From positions 30,415,044-30,479,043 of the forward strand of contig NC_049911.1 in the NCBI RefSeq assembly GCF_001411555.2: 64,000 nt of DNA. Reading direction: 5' to 3'. Below, one piece after another: positions 12,684 to 24,790 of this stretch. Below the pieces are notes generated by a model. The model ran no database searches. It saw only the letters and a list, made by a program, of their open reading frames with translations, and was not told the origin of the DNA. The position numbers and the translations under genes were made by a program. The stretch's first letter is position 1; each line of letters begins with the position of its first letter. The DNA comes from Juglans regia (lineage: Eukaryota > Streptophyta > Magnoliopsida > Fagales > Juglandaceae).

Positions 12684-12783
12684 NNNNNNNNNNNNNNNNN
12701 NNNNNNNNNNNNNNNNNNNNNNNNNNNNNNNNNNNNNNNNNNNNNNNNNNNNNNNNNNNNNNNNNNNNNNNNNNNNNNNNNNN
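12684..12783. other. Assembly gap, 100 N
   Basis: Exactly 100 N. It interrupts the ULP2-type protease gene 58 bp beyond the donor site of its last visible exon. Confidence 0.99.
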
Positions 12784-12841
12784 ATAAAAAAAATAATGTC
12801 AGGAAACAGAAAAATATGGACTTCCAACACTTCAAGGATAC

Positions 12842-15800
12842 CTTTGAATAAGATTTTTTATACCCGTATGACTTCCTTTGATAGAATCCATATGCAATAT
12901 ACATGATATTTTAGGCGACTTCTCCAAATCTTCATCTGAAAACATTACAAAATAATGAATGACAGGAATATTAAGAAAAAGGGGTAATTCATCCCAGAAG
13001 AGGGCATACCCTCTAATCTAGCCACTTCACCAGGATGACATATGACTATTAGGCTCCAATGCAGACTGTCATCAGCATGCAAATATAGTTCACATTAGTG
13101 CCCGAATTTAATAGAAGCTACCCTATAAGAAGATTTTGAGTTCAAAATCTTACTTGAAGTTTATAGGAATGAATATGTAATCTTTCTCAAATATATCAAC
13201 TTTCCTCGTCCATTTACGAACACGTAGAAAAGCAGCCCGACCGTCAGAAGCACTAGTTGGATCTTTGTCCATGTCAGCCAGCTTCCGAAAGAAAAAACTA
13301 TTAAAAAAGTGGAAACGGTGTTTATCCTCAGGTTGAATCTGATTCTTCAAATACCTGCCAACCAAATACAATTCTAAATAGTCAATAGCCTTTTTTAAGT
13401 CCAATGGTGCATCCATCCTCCCAATAAGAGGTGTTGGGGTGAGGTAATTGTTTCAGCCCCAAATTAGAGTGCGAGTTACTTACTAGTACAAAAAGAGATA
13501 TTTTAACAGGAATACTTAAGTATAGGAGCAAACCTATAATCAGAATAGATTCAATACTGATTACAGCTCCATTAGTAACTTAGATATGCTTAATTCAAGT
13601 TTTGAAAATAAGTCAGCGGAGACTAATCATAACTGCAACCTGCAAATGGCTGGAAGAAACAGTTTTTTAAAGGAAGAAGGTAACAGAGATTTTTTGTTTT
13701 TTTGGTAGACTTGAGCTTCAAAAATGACTGTCCAATTATGCAGTAAGGACTAAGGAAAATTAGTCCAGCAAAGACGCAAACTCCAACTAAAAAAATGATA
13801 GGTCATATTTAAATGAAAACAATAATTAATGAATAGGACGTACTTGATGTAAAAATCAATGATCGTATCATTTATGAATGTTTCCGGTTGTAATAGATCA
13901 ACATCTCTCTTACTGATGGAAACAGCATCAGGGTCCCCTTTTGGATAGACAACATCTTCAAAAGGCTGATCAAAACTGTATATCAATATGTCACAGTTAT
14001 TCAGTGCACAATACAGTACTAAACCACAAAAATAGCACCAGTGCATATTGTGCTCTACAGCAAAAAGTTAAACAAGAGCTACCATTAAGAAGTATGACAA
14101 GATGAATAGTCTGAAAAAGACAGCATTTCGCTTCAAAAAGTGGGGGAATGAAAATTTATTCAACAAATGTTCTCAAAATGCCGCCATTATCCAATGCAAA
14201 GAAAATTCAAAATCTTCTGCTGAGGTTAAGTTGACACAAAATGGGCTTTAATTTTAACAACCAAACAAGTCTCTTTCCGTCTGCTATACTTTTTACAAAA
14301 AACCATTCTGACAGTTTTATCAGGTTCTTATAATCTAATTTATTGATCATTTAAGCCATCAAAAAGGCGTACATGGGTGTTTCATGCAAATGCATGAAAG
14401 GATCTCAGCCTATTCATGCATCAAAAGAGAAAAACAACACATGAAAGAATATAAATAGAAAAGATGAACACATAAAGAAAATACGGCAGGAATACAGAAG
14501 AACATTGTAACAAAGCCAGTCAAGTGCATCAAAATTTACATATACATTAGACTGAGTTATAGGTAAATTTTCACTCACTTTGGAAAATAATGCCTCTGTC
14601 CATGTAATTCATCCCCATCCATTCCCAGGTCCGTACTACAACAAAAAAGAATAAGTTGACTGTCACAAAACAATGCCCAGGTCATAATTTCCAGAATACT
14701 AGCAAGTTATCAAGTCATTGTTGCGAATCAACCAATGGTACACTGGAAGTGCAAAAGAATAGGAGAAGAATATCGCTCTAAAGTAACAACTAATCTGAAA
14801 TTTCATTGTGGGATGGAAGACAACATACGATTAGGGAATAGCATCATTCAATTTTTATCCTTTATATTTAGTAAGTTGGCAAAATCCAATATTGAATGAT
14901 AGTTATCAAACCCTACAGCTTATAAGACTACTCGGTTTTCACTTGAAACAAGAAACAGTATTGAGTTGTGAAAAAAAAATATAAGAAAAATAAAATACGT
15001 TAAGGAAAACTAAAAAACTTACTCAACCATGATATTCCATACAGCCATGTACTTTACATTCATCGAGGTGATCACTTCCTGTTTGTGGGACCAATTAGGG
15101 TCAACAACTGCAATCTTTAATTCCTCAATGCCTGGAAATTGACACGTGAAGGTTCTTAGCAAACCACGAAACTAAACTACTATGAGCTTGACTCTTATGT
15201 CCTAACAAACGTGAAAACATAAATCTAAACTAATAAAGTTTCAAAAAATAAAATTAAACCACATCCTATTCAAGACAATGGGGTTCATGCATATATTAAA
15301 AACCTAAATGATCCAAAGATTATGTCTCATATATTTTTATATGTAAATACTAAAAATGGTATTTATATACATATAGATTGAATTGTAATAAGAGCCTCAC
15401 TGAAATTAATGATATAGACTACCTATAAGTATTCACTTGCACTTATTTACTTATAAAAATAAAAAAAAAAGAGTATTCACTTGCAACCATTTTTAATAAC
15501 TGGTATTACTTTTTTTTTTTATTAGCACCGGGCGTCCATAACAAAGTCCAAACTAATCCCAGGGGTGCACAAGCCATCGGCAAAGAGTTTCCCGTCAATG
15601 CACCTTAAGTAATTTAGAGGGAAAATTCCTCGAGTTCAATGGCCCCTATAAATTGTTTGCACCCAAGGGTTTGAACCTTAGAGGAAGCATACAACCAAGA
15701 CCAAGACTCTTATCCCTTAAGCCAACACCTAGAGATTCTAGTATTACTTACAACCATAACCTTCCATCTTAATTAATCTAATAAAAGAATGCTTTTGTTA

Positions 15801-18800
15801 AAAGACTAAATGATAATGTGCCCCCTTTATCCACCTCATATTCTAAACTCTTAAATTTTAATCTCACTATGTATGTACGACATCGAGTTGATATCGTTTA
15901 ATTACCCATAGTTAAAGGTCATTGAAAGGGAAGTGAGTATTCGTACAATAACTGGAGAGAAAGTGAGCATCAGAAAACTAAGGAGTTCAGTATTAGTTTC
16001 TTTAAACTAACAAAACATTTGAAGTGCTAATCATTTTTTATTGGGAAAAATGATGAATAATACGAGTTTGAAATTATTTAAAGTGCTAGTCTGTAACATA
16101 CAGATCGAGAAATAATAATAATAATAAATAAACACATAAATAAATAAAATAATAAAATAATTTGATTTTAGTCTAGTTATTATTTAATTAGTAAACATTT
16201 TTATTTTCGAATAGTATTATTATTAATTGATAAATGTAGTCAAATTCGGGTTGGAATTTTCCTCATTTAAATTATCAGTTTATTTCTCTTACTAAGTTTC
16301 GAATCCTAATACATTGACCGAGTCCCTCTTGAAGTAAACTACCGATCTTTGTATAGAACTATTCTGGTTATTAGAACCTTAGCCACTGACCGAGTTTCAC
16401 CCTATGGAAGCCGGTGATCAACTTCAAGTTGAACTCGTCCATCCATTCATCCCATCTATATATATCCCTTTTCCCTTGCAAAATTGAAAACACAACAAGA
16501 CAACACAACACCATAGTCTTTCCTTTCCTCAACCCAGGTTGCACCCTAAGCCATTCTCCTTTCGACAAGCCACGTCCATCTCTCTAGACCTCTCAAAGCT
16601 TTTTGCCGCCGTAGCCCTCGGCTCAGTCACTAGTTCCGTAGCATCCCCCTTTCCCACAGTCCATCACGCGATTTTCTTTCTCGGTAAGCTCTCTGTCAAA
16701 TTTTCTCCCACTTTCAAATGCCTTGTTTCTTCTGTGTTATTTTCTTCTAGCATCAAACACCTTAAAATAGATGTGCTAATGGTTGTTGTACTTCCCAAGG
16801 ATATTCTCGGTAGCAATTTCATATAGCATTAAAAAAAATGAAAGCTCAATTACCTTGCTACTCTCTCTCCCCTTCTCTCTAATGTAATTTGCTATATGTC
16901 TCTCTTTCAATGGCTTTTATTCATCCATTTGTTTAACATCATATCACACTGGAAGCTACTACATAGGTAGCTAGTATTAATCATGCTATTGTTAGCCAAG
17001 TCAAAAGCGTTGGGTAACTTTCCATAAAGTATAGAATTTTAATTTGGAAGCTCAATTACAATCCTACCCTTTATTCATAGTTACACTCTACTCTACAGCA
17101 TGTGGTTTCGATGTTTCTCCAGACCTCTTCCACTATTTTCACGTAACTCTCCCCACCCACATAAATATTTGCAGTCCAAGCCCTCGGTCCCTCTCTATCC
17201 CTCCTTGAGATGTTTCAATTACAGAAATACCCATACCTAATTAGTATTAATTGCTGGAAATATATTCACAGTTAAAATAAGAATTTTAGATTATAGGAAA
17301 AATAGATTAATTTAGTATGTAAGTGTTTAATTAGAATTTATGCAAATTATGTCTATTTTATAGTTGACCAATTTCAAGCCAGAAATATTGGATTAGCTTT
17401 GCGAGGTAAGTAACTTGATCATAAATTAGGATTAGCATAAGTTAACTAGTTATATATATTGTTATATAGTCTAGGGGAGGGCAGCGGGGTGCAGGGCCCC
17501 GCTACCCCTCCTCGCCCCCGCCCATGCGGGGCGGGGTTCCGTCCCGCTCTAGCGGGTTGCAAGGGGCCATGCCCGCACCCCTGGAGGGAAACGGAGGCAG
17601 GGGATGGAGAGGGCTAAGCCCCGCTCTGCTTTTCCCCCTCCCCGCATTATATATAAAATTTAAATTTATAAAAAATAAAATAAAAAATCTCATAAGTGAA
17701 ACGGCACCGTTTTGTCCATGAGAAAACGGCGCCATCTCAACTTAAGTTAATTTCCCCCCCCCCTCCCCCCCCTTCGCGTCTTGACTCTTCTCGAACTCTC
17801 CTATCTCTCAAACTCACTCTCTAGCGCTCTCTTGATCTCTTCTCTCTCTCTCTCTCTCTCGCACGACTGCACAAGCACCACGGTCCACCGTCATTTGAAC
17901 TTTGAACTTCGCTGCGCCAAACTCCAAAGGTAAGACTCCCAGACCTAGATTTTTTTTTTTTTTTTAAGTTTTGGATTAGAGATTGGAGGAAGGATGAGTT
18001 GAATCGGAGATGGAGGATGTGAATGATTGTGAATTTGTGTGCTGTGGATTCTGATTTGTGCATGTGTTTGAAATTGATGTCGCCTCTGTCACTGTTTTTA
18101 TTTTTATTTTTTATTATTATTTTATTCTTATTATTATTATTTTTTGTAGTTTGTAGTTTCTACCTTCTGAGTGTTCAGATTGGAACCCTAAATTGATTTA
18201 GAATTTTAATCCGAAACCCTAAATTGATTTAGGGGTTTTAATTGAAACCCCTTAATATAGTCAAACTAAATGAATGCAAAAATGAACAAGAATTTTTTTT
18301 TATTGGCACTGGGTATCCAGGAACAGCGTCTCGACTAATGTCAGGGGTGCACAAGCCGTCGGCAATGAGTTTTCCGCAAGTGCACCTCAGGTAATTCAAG
18401 GAGAAAATCCCCCAGTCTGATGGCCCCTAGAGATTGTTTGCACCCAAGAAGATCAAGGCCTTTACCCCCAAGCCCAAGGCCTTTACCACTTAAGCCAACC
18501 CCTAGGGGTTGCAAAAATGAACAGGAATAAAGATCAATTTATGTAAGTTGTTGAACTGTACTAACCTGAAGTGCTACAAACATTATTAGTTTGAGCTACA
18601 TCCTTCGCTATTACACGGAGCTTTATAGTGACAGTTTCAACCTGAAGGAAGCCAACATGAGAAGGTATATAACTTCAAAATCAAACATATAAAAACATCT
18701 GAACAAATACGTAAGAACTCAAGAACTCACTCTTTGCATCCACTGGCACCCAATATCAATAAGATCATCAACTCCACATTCAAATTCAAAGGTTCCTTCA

Positions 18801-21496
18801 TTTTCGTGAGGAGTTGAACCACTGATTTTGATGGAACTGCGTGAAAAAGTTAACAGGGGGGCTGTACAATAAATATCTCGATATATAACATAATCAGGAC
18901 AAAGCACGACCTCCATATATATGTCATCCTGTGAATTTCATAAGAGGATAAGCCACAAGTCAAAAGGGCTTCTCAACACTACAATAGAGATAATAGAGCT
19001 AAATGTACCACAGGTATTAATCCTATTTGCAAATAATTTACACCCTCAAAAGAATTCACTTATTAATGGAATTCTAATACAAGCAACAATAATGGCACTA
19101 TACATGTTCTGAGTCCAAACAGAGAAGACAACATAATCCACACTGAATAGCTTGTCTTTCAGATCTAAACAGTATCAATTTGGACCTCAAGAAAGTTAAG
19201 AGAAATTCAGCTCAATCTCTGTTTCAGTAATCCCAATCTTTTTCAATCTATCAAAAGAAAAGATACTGACCATTTCCATACTGCCAAAGCAATGATCTGA
19301 TGAATAGCCATTTAATGAAACTGAAATTATATAACAAAATACAGTAAGAAGATGGAGGTGATCCACCTAAATGCAAAGCACACAATGGGGTTAATAAGTA
19401 TTAAGAGTCCTCTAAGAAAATACCACTATCATCTGCAATTTCAGAAGTAGGACTTGATGGAGAATTCCCATTCATGCTCTCATCAGCATCCGAGACTACA
19501 TCAACTGGCTCATTCTGCAAAAATTCTAAGAAAAGTAAATCATAAATTTGAATATTCATGTCTTGCCTTCATAATTAGTTAGTACAGATATAAAAGCCAA
19601 AGTACACTGGACGACGGAGACTTCAAAAGGTCATAATTTATCTGGCCTTTCCCTGGTGGAGGAGCTTCAGGGCACGAATCTTTTCTCTCCAGTTCAGAAG
19701 GGAAATTTCTGGATTTGTTAGTTTCTAATATAAAATCAGGTTGTTCTTGACTAACAGAACTGGAATGCAGACCAGTATCCAGCACAGACAACTCTTCCTT
19801 TTGGGTAAAGTTCTCTTCCTCTGGGTCCAGAGGGGTATATGATTCAGCATTCTCACAACTACGGTCACAGTCAATTGCATCAACATCTACAGAATGTACA
19901 CAGCCGTCCTCCTTTCTTTCGATGTTGGCTTCCTCTCCCTGGGCAGCTACAAACAAATGCAGTGCATGAACGATAGTGTTCAATCAAGTCAGTTTGGAGC
20001 AAGCTTAGAAAAAAGAACAAAAAGTTAAACATATCCAAAACAGGTACATCAAATGTAATAAGAATGGGAATTTAAGAGGCATGGAAAACCAATTCAAACA
20101 GAAAAAAATGTTTAGCGCAAATGTAGCCTGACAGCATGAGACTGAAAGTGGGTAAACTGAAACAAACTTATTATATGATTGTCAGTCTGTACTTATAAAA
20201 AACAAATTGATTGCCAGTCTGACCTAAATCAAAATAATCTGCCTCCGCATAAGTTTTCCAGGCCGTATTAGAATAGCTACTGAAGTCCAGCCAACTGTCA
20301 ACTTAACAGTAAAATCCTAACCTTATAAATTTTTGTTATACCCCCCAAAAAAAGTGTGAAAACCATCAATTGACAGTGACATCCTAGACTTTGAATCCTC
20401 CTTTGGGCAAGACAAACTCCAGAATTCAGAATGAACATAAAACTACAGGCCTCTGCTTGAAATTCAACTCAGTATGCGTTAATACCAACTAATCATAATC
20501 AGTCATGTGAATCCCTTTTCCCAGCTGATATGGAAGAACTCAACAAATTTAGATAATTTTTTTTGGCAATTATTAAAATAGAAAATTCAATGGCATAGAC
20601 TAGACCAAGCCTTGTTGGAACTACTCCTCAATGTTTACTTGCAAATTATACTGACAATTCTTCCTACATCTCCTCGAGAAAATAAGACAGTGTAGGGAGC
20701 AATACACAGCATATCACTTAACCAAATGCGACATTGCACACATTCTAGTCAAGATGTCCATTGAATACACTAGCACAAGTAGAAAGCAGAAGAAAGAGTA
20801 ACGGGATAAACCATTTTCACACCTACAAGAAGTGAAACCCTAAGAACAAACTTCAGACTCGGTCTTCAATAAATCTTGTCAGAGGGTAACACAACCAAAC
20901 CTTCTCTCGTACAAGGACAATTTGGTGAAATAGATAATCACCATCGATGGAAACATGCCTAGTTACCATTCTGACGAGAAATTAATAGCGCAACAGAGTT
21001 CTAAATAAGAGATTCAGAAATCACGACATATGCCAAAATTGAACACGTTCGGTTCTTGTTTCTCGAGCTCCAAAAGTTTAAATAACAGATAAATGCACAT
21101 CTGCATTCTGCACTGTTTCACCTGATATAGCATTCATTCCCGAAAAATACCGCGTAAATTCATGGCCAAAAGATGTAGCGAAAATTAAAGTTGCTACACG
21201 AACACGAAGAACTGTTTTCCGCGTCCTCGAATTACCAAATAGATCACAGAGTTTTTGTGGAGAAAATCAAGATAAAAAGTTCCATTTTGGTTCCCCGGAA
21301 ACTGCAGAAAGAAAAGAAAAGACAGAATTGAAGGAACGTTACCGCATTCGAGAAACTCGTACTTCAACACGGCATGATCATCGAGATTGGGGTTTTTTAA
21401 TTTCTCGAGGAATTTTCTCCCGGCCTCCAATTCAGGGAGCTCATCCTCTTCCTTGAAATCGAACACGTCGAAAGCTCTACGCGGCGAGCTCTTCAT
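12842..21496 (-). CDS. ULP2-type SUMO protease (C48 peptidase), 3' part lost in gap
   Basis: Twelve in-phase coding exons with GT-AG borders can be read: 21343-21496, 19606-19946, 19424-19514, 19271-19320, 18731-18928, 18566-18641, 15023-15131, 14579-14635, 13844-13975, 13154-13354, 13010-13065 and 12842-12935, giving about 519 residues. The start MKSSPRRAFDVFDFKEEDEL and the segments AQGEE, NEPVDVVSDADESMNG, CPDYVIYRDIY and IEELKIAVVDPNW follow plant ubiquitin-like-specific protease 2A/2B. The peptidase domain begins near residue 359 (PFEDVVYPKGDPDAV, LLQPETFINDTIIDFYIKYL). It holds the catalytic His (472, LHWSLIVICHPGEV) and Asp (505, LHMDSIKGSHTG). The exon with the catalytic Cys lies beyond the gap. 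The family removes SUMO from nuclear proteins. Intron 6 (15132-18565) is 3.4 kb and full of transposon sequence. Confidence 0.9.
15428..15485. repeat. Tiny poly-A insertion between direct repeats
   Basis: A perfect 14-bp direct repeat AGTATTCACTTGCA (15428-15441 and 15472-15485) flanks 30 bp containing TTACTTATAAAAATAAA and a poly-A run. This looks like a severely 5'-truncated retroposon with its target duplication, in ULP2 intron 6. Confidence 0.5.
15512..15737 (-). mobile_element. tRNA-derived SINE, copy 1 (ULP2 intron 6)
   Basis: On the minus strand the element starts near GTGTTGGCTTAAGGGATAAG (box A-like) and contains GGTTCAAACCC (box B-like). It ends GACGCCCGGTGCTAAT plus a poly-A tail, seen as poly-T on the plus strand. 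It is flanked by a 12-bp target duplication CTRGTATTACTT (15500-15511 and 15738-15749, one mismatch). It shares its body with the copy at 18294-18509. It lies in the same transcriptional direction as the host gene. Confidence 0.8.
16480..17464. other. ULP2 intron 6, unassigned segment
   Basis: 16500-16700 is pyrimidine-rich and less AT-rich than its surroundings, with an open frame on each strand. Neither shows known motifs, and I see no splice sites tying it to the host gene. It may be a captured or old transposon fragment. Confidence 0.3.
17465..17780. mobile_element. GC-rich element edge (hAT-like?) in ULP2 intron 6
   Basis: A sharp GC-rich island inside AT-rich intron. It starts TAGGGGAGGGCAGCGGGG, has tandem GCGGGG / CCCCGC motifs, then an AT spacer and the pair ACGGCACCGT and AAACGGCGCC. 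hAT-type plant elements often start CAGGGGTGGGCA, so this may be such an end. The opposite end was not found. Confidence 0.35.
17781..18274. other. ULP2 intron 6, unassigned; CT-rich with possible 5'UTR-like exon
   Basis: Carries a (CT)n run at 17838-17861 and then CGCCAAACTCCAAAGGTAAG, which resembles an untranslated first exon with a splice donor on the plus strand. Later there are two ACCCTAAATTGATTTAG copies. It may belong to the transposon starting at 17465. No open frame is convincing. Confidence 0.3.
18294..18509 (-). mobile_element. tRNA-derived SINE, copy 2 (ULP2 intron 6)
   Basis: Minus-strand SINE starting AACCCCTAGGGGTTGGCTTA with box A-like TGGCTTAAGTGG, ending near ACCCAGTGCCAATAAAAA. 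An 18-19-bp target duplication flanks it (TGCAAAAATGAACAAGAAT at 18275-18293 and, with one change, 18510-18528). It lies only 38 bp from the 3' end of exon 6 (18566), inside intron 6. Confidence 0.85.
20177..20221. repeat. Tiny poly-A insertion between direct repeats (ULP2 intron 1)
   Basis: GATTGTCAGTCTG and GATTGCCAGTCTG (20177-20189 and 20209-20221) flank TACTTATAAAAAACAAATT. The insert shares ACTTATAAAAA with the one at 15442-15471, suggesting the same kind of retroposed tail. Confidence 0.4.
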
Positions 21497-22267
21497 TACC
21501 AGCTTGACAAATTAGGTTCCGAACTAGTGAGCGGGTATTTAGGGTTTGTGAAACTCCGGCGAAATTGAGAGATGAAAATCTCGAGCAGACGGATGCGTGC
21601 CCTAATTTGCGCATGAAACTAACCAATCAGTGGGTGTTCGGATAAAAACTCAGATTTGCAGGGACTTGGTAGTAAGTTCACGCGCATTTGAAAGATGGCG
21701 TATCACATTGTAATTTTAAAAAAAACATATATATATATATATATATATATATACAAAAATAAAAAATTCTATATGTAGTACTCTTTTATACATTGTGAGT
21801 GATTGTATATTTTTTTAATATAAAATAATTATCGTGAATAATCATATTAATATTAATAGAATGTATAAAAAATATGTAAAAATAATTATACGTATAAGAG
21901 CTCTACAAAAATACTTAATAATATTTCATTATATTTGAAAATAAATTGATTTACTTGTGATCTAACTCAATAATTCGTAAGGCATCTAAAATTTATAATT
22001 TTTTCACTGTTAATAAATCCAATGCAATACAAAAAGAAAGAAGAAGTTACTCTTCACACTAGTAGCTCCTGTTGGGGGTTACAGTTTTTTTATTTTTATT
22101 TTTAGTTAGTAATTAAGTAAATATTTTTTAATAATATTTTGAATTTAAAACAAAATAAAAATGTTAAAAAAATATATGTAAAAAAAATAAAATCAAAATA
22201 AACCAACAGGAGCCCTAGAGCCATCCATAAAGAAATAGGATGTCTCATATATTTAATTAATCACACT
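21497..22267. other. ULP2 upstream region
   Basis: 21497-21600 is probably the 5' untranslated region of ULP2 (a CT-rich minus strand around the ATG). An (AT)n run lies at 21726-21755. The rest is AT-rich with no gene seen. Confidence 0.5.
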
Positions 22268-22455
22268 TAGTTGTGTTTGAATGTTGAACTAAGTTAAGTT
22301 GAGTTGAGTTGATAATATAAAATATTATTATAATATTATTTTTTAATATTATTATTATTTTGAGATTTGAAAAAGTTGAATTATTTATTATATTTTGTAT
22401 TAAAATTTTAAAAAATTATAATAATAAGTTGAGATGAATTTAAGAATCAAACGAA
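22268..22455. mobile_element. MITE-like repeat, family A
   Basis: Begins TAGTTGTGTTTGAATGTTG with tandem AGTTGAGTTGAG, and ends AAGTTGAGATGAATTTAAG and ATCAAACGAA. Good agreement with the other family A copies. Confidence 0.7.
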
Positions 22456-22934
22456 TATTAATATAATGTGCTTCATACGCGTTTGAGGAGAGCGTACAAT
22501 TTTGAGATCGTTGATGCCATGGTTTGAGCTCCTTTGACACAGTGTCATTCACTATTCAGACCAAACATGTAAATACCGAGTCAACAAATTGGCAAATTCG
22601 ACCTTTTCCGATAGAAAGTTTTTCACTATTTCTTTTTGGAAAATGTTAGGTATAGACACTTTGGCACACCCATCCCCCCAATTCTTCCATTGCTAGTTGT
22701 GCTTTGATGGTAATTGGTGAAGTCGAATCTGCGATTTTGAAAAAAAAATCAAAAAAGCCAAAAGAACATATAGGTTTTGGAAAAAAAAAATTTTGAATCT
22801 AGTAAATCATGGAGAAGGTGAAGCTAAATCTCCCGTTTTGGAAAAAAATAAAAATGGGGTGTAATTTAATCTTACAAGTTCTCAGCTTATAATCTTAGGT
22901 ATATAGTTCAAGTTTTGTTTTATTTGCTTTCGAG

Positions 22935-22970
22935 GATTAGTAAATATATATATATATATATTTACTAATC
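22935..22970. repeat. Perfect 36-bp palindrome
   Basis: GATTAGTAAA..TTTACTAATC around an (AT)n core is a perfect inverted repeat without spacer. It could form a cruciform. It is followed by another (AT)n run at 23007-23034 and a T run at 23042-23059. Confidence 0.85.
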
Positions 22971-23007
22971 AACCAATAAACCAACACTTAAACAAAGCAT
23001 TTCATAG

Positions 23008-23038
<31 letters not shown>

Positions 23039-23275
23039 GGCTTTTTTTTTTTTTTTTTTGTCTTTGCGAATGAATTTTGCAGGAGCTTCGTCTTCCTCTT
23101 TAATGGGAAAGAAAATGACTTTTTGGTTCACAACATCTACGCGGAGGGAGGGGTAAATGGGGAAGAATAAAAAGGTGAACAGGAACTCTTATTAATGATT
23201 AAATCAAGCCCCATTTCATGTCATTGTACAAGAATTTTCATTTCTTTATATCTACCTTTAGATTTTAATAATAGA

Positions 23276-23460
23276 TAAATTCTATTTACAGTTCTCACTT
23301 GGTGTGCAGACCTATTGATGTGTTTCATTAAATGGAAAAAAACACCATTTTGAAAATTACATTATTGTAATTTAAAAAAAAAATTGAAAGATAAAATTGT
23401 TCAAGTTTGCATGAGCAGTCCCTATTGGAGATTGTACGTAGACTAACTCTTAATAATATT
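23276..23460. mobile_element. MITE-like repeat, family C
   Basis: TAAATTCTATTTACAGTTCTC at the left and TGCATGAGCAGTCCC...GATTGTACGTAGAC at the right resemble the ends of 46318-46498 in reverse orientation. Confidence 0.45.
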
Positions 23461-23469
23461 ATGATGGTT

Positions 23470-23516
23470 GGGAATGTTTGGATAATCAAATGAGATGATA
23501 ATCTTATGAATAATAG
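23470..23516. mobile_element. Family B MITE, left piece (split by copia)
   Basis: GGGAATGTTTGGATAATCAAATGAGATGATAATC precedes the copia element, and the matching continuation lies directly after it (25956-26115). The last five bases AATAG (23512-23516) are the target duplication. Confidence 0.5.
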
Positions 23517-23881
23517 TGTTACAATTCAGAGAAGAAGAAAAGCTCTTTATTTTTTAATGAATATATTATGTACAACTTGAAAACATATAAGGCAATGAAC
23601 TCTTATGTTTATAGAGTTCCAGACTTTACAAAGAAAATAAAATCAGAACTAACAAACTAATCTTGTAAACCTATCATGTATTAACACGTGTGTGTGCTGA
23701 CATGTGTTTATTTCTAATAGTCCACTTCAAGATAGAGTATATACATCATATATACCCATCTTGGAAAGCAAATAAGTAAACAAGGATGAGCCTAAAGGTT
23801 TAGTGAGAATGTCAACAATTTGATTTTGTGAAGATACATGTAAAGTGTGCAAACATTAGAAGTTGAGATATTAAAAGGACC

Positions 23882-24208
23882 TCAAACATCATAATTAACT
23901 AATTGAAAAGGTAAATTTGAAACACTAGAACTATGAGGAAATGATAGTCTTTTCTGTTTTTCCATAGGACAGATATTACAAGGACATGTATGAGAATTTG
24001 AAAAAGAATCTATTGGATATGTTTGAGAAATAAGAGACATTTTTTGTAAAGAATGATGACCTAGGTGATAATGCCAAAGGTAAAATCTGAAAATTTTTAC
24101 AGTATTTGCATAAATGAAATTGATAATACTCTTGGATGGCTTTGATGGTGCACAAACAACTGGCTGTTGCAAAAATGTATAACCCTTCACATCTTCTACC
24201 CGTCCCAA
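23882..24208 (-). pseudogene. copia GAG-pre-integrase fragment
   Basis: Minus-strand open frame with FYLWHYHLGHHS and a CPCNICPMEKQKRL segment, the His-Cys zinc finger at the start of copia integrase. It lies downstream of reverse transcriptase in this element, the reverse of the normal copia order (integrase before reverse transcriptase), so it was brought in by rearrangement. Confidence 0.8.
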
Positions 24209-24639
24209 TTATCTTTCATGCCATAAGGTCCTAAATAAAATATAAATCAGATAAAAAGATAAATGCACATTTCTGATTAGAGGTAAGATTGCCGACAGAT
24301 AATAAATTGTAGGAAAAAAAGGTACACAAAGTACATCTGTCAATATCAAAGAATCTCATAATCTAATTTTACTAATATGAGTGATAGCAACAACTATGTC
24401 ATTGAGAAGTTTTACTAAAGTGTCAAGAATAAAAGTAATAGTAGTAAAGAAATATAAAGAATGCACAATATGATCAATAGCTCTTGAATCGATGATCTAG
24501 GAGTTAGATAAATCTTAAATAGAAATACTATTGCAAGAAAAAGTTTAACGAGGAAAATCTGATGCAGAAGGCAGATTATTGTCAAGAGACATAGTAGCAA
24601 GCTGGCCAGACACTTGATTTGCAGTCGAATAAAACTTCT

Positions 24640-24790
24640 CTTTATAATAGTCACCTTCAAGATGGAGTATATATATATCATATATACCCATATTGGAAAG
24701 CAAATAAGTAAATAAGGACGAGCCTAAAGGTTTAGTGAGAATGTCAGCAATCTAATTTTGTGAAGATACATGTAAAGTGCGCAGTAAACC
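24640..24790. repeat. Internal duplicate of copia 3' end
   Basis: 24655-24785 repeats 23720-23850 (CTTCAAGATGGAGTATATA, GGAAAGCAAATAAGTAAA, CCTAAAGGTTTAGTGAGAA). The polypurine and 3' pol region therefore occurs twice in one element, around the pre-integrase fragment. Confidence 0.85.

Noticed and set aside
12483..12906. Open frames running through the N gap
   Set aside because: They exist only because N codons contain no stops; not real.
17502..17735. Open frames on both strands in the GC-rich island
   Set aside because: High GC removes stops in every phase; products are Pro/Gly/Arg-rich without motifs.
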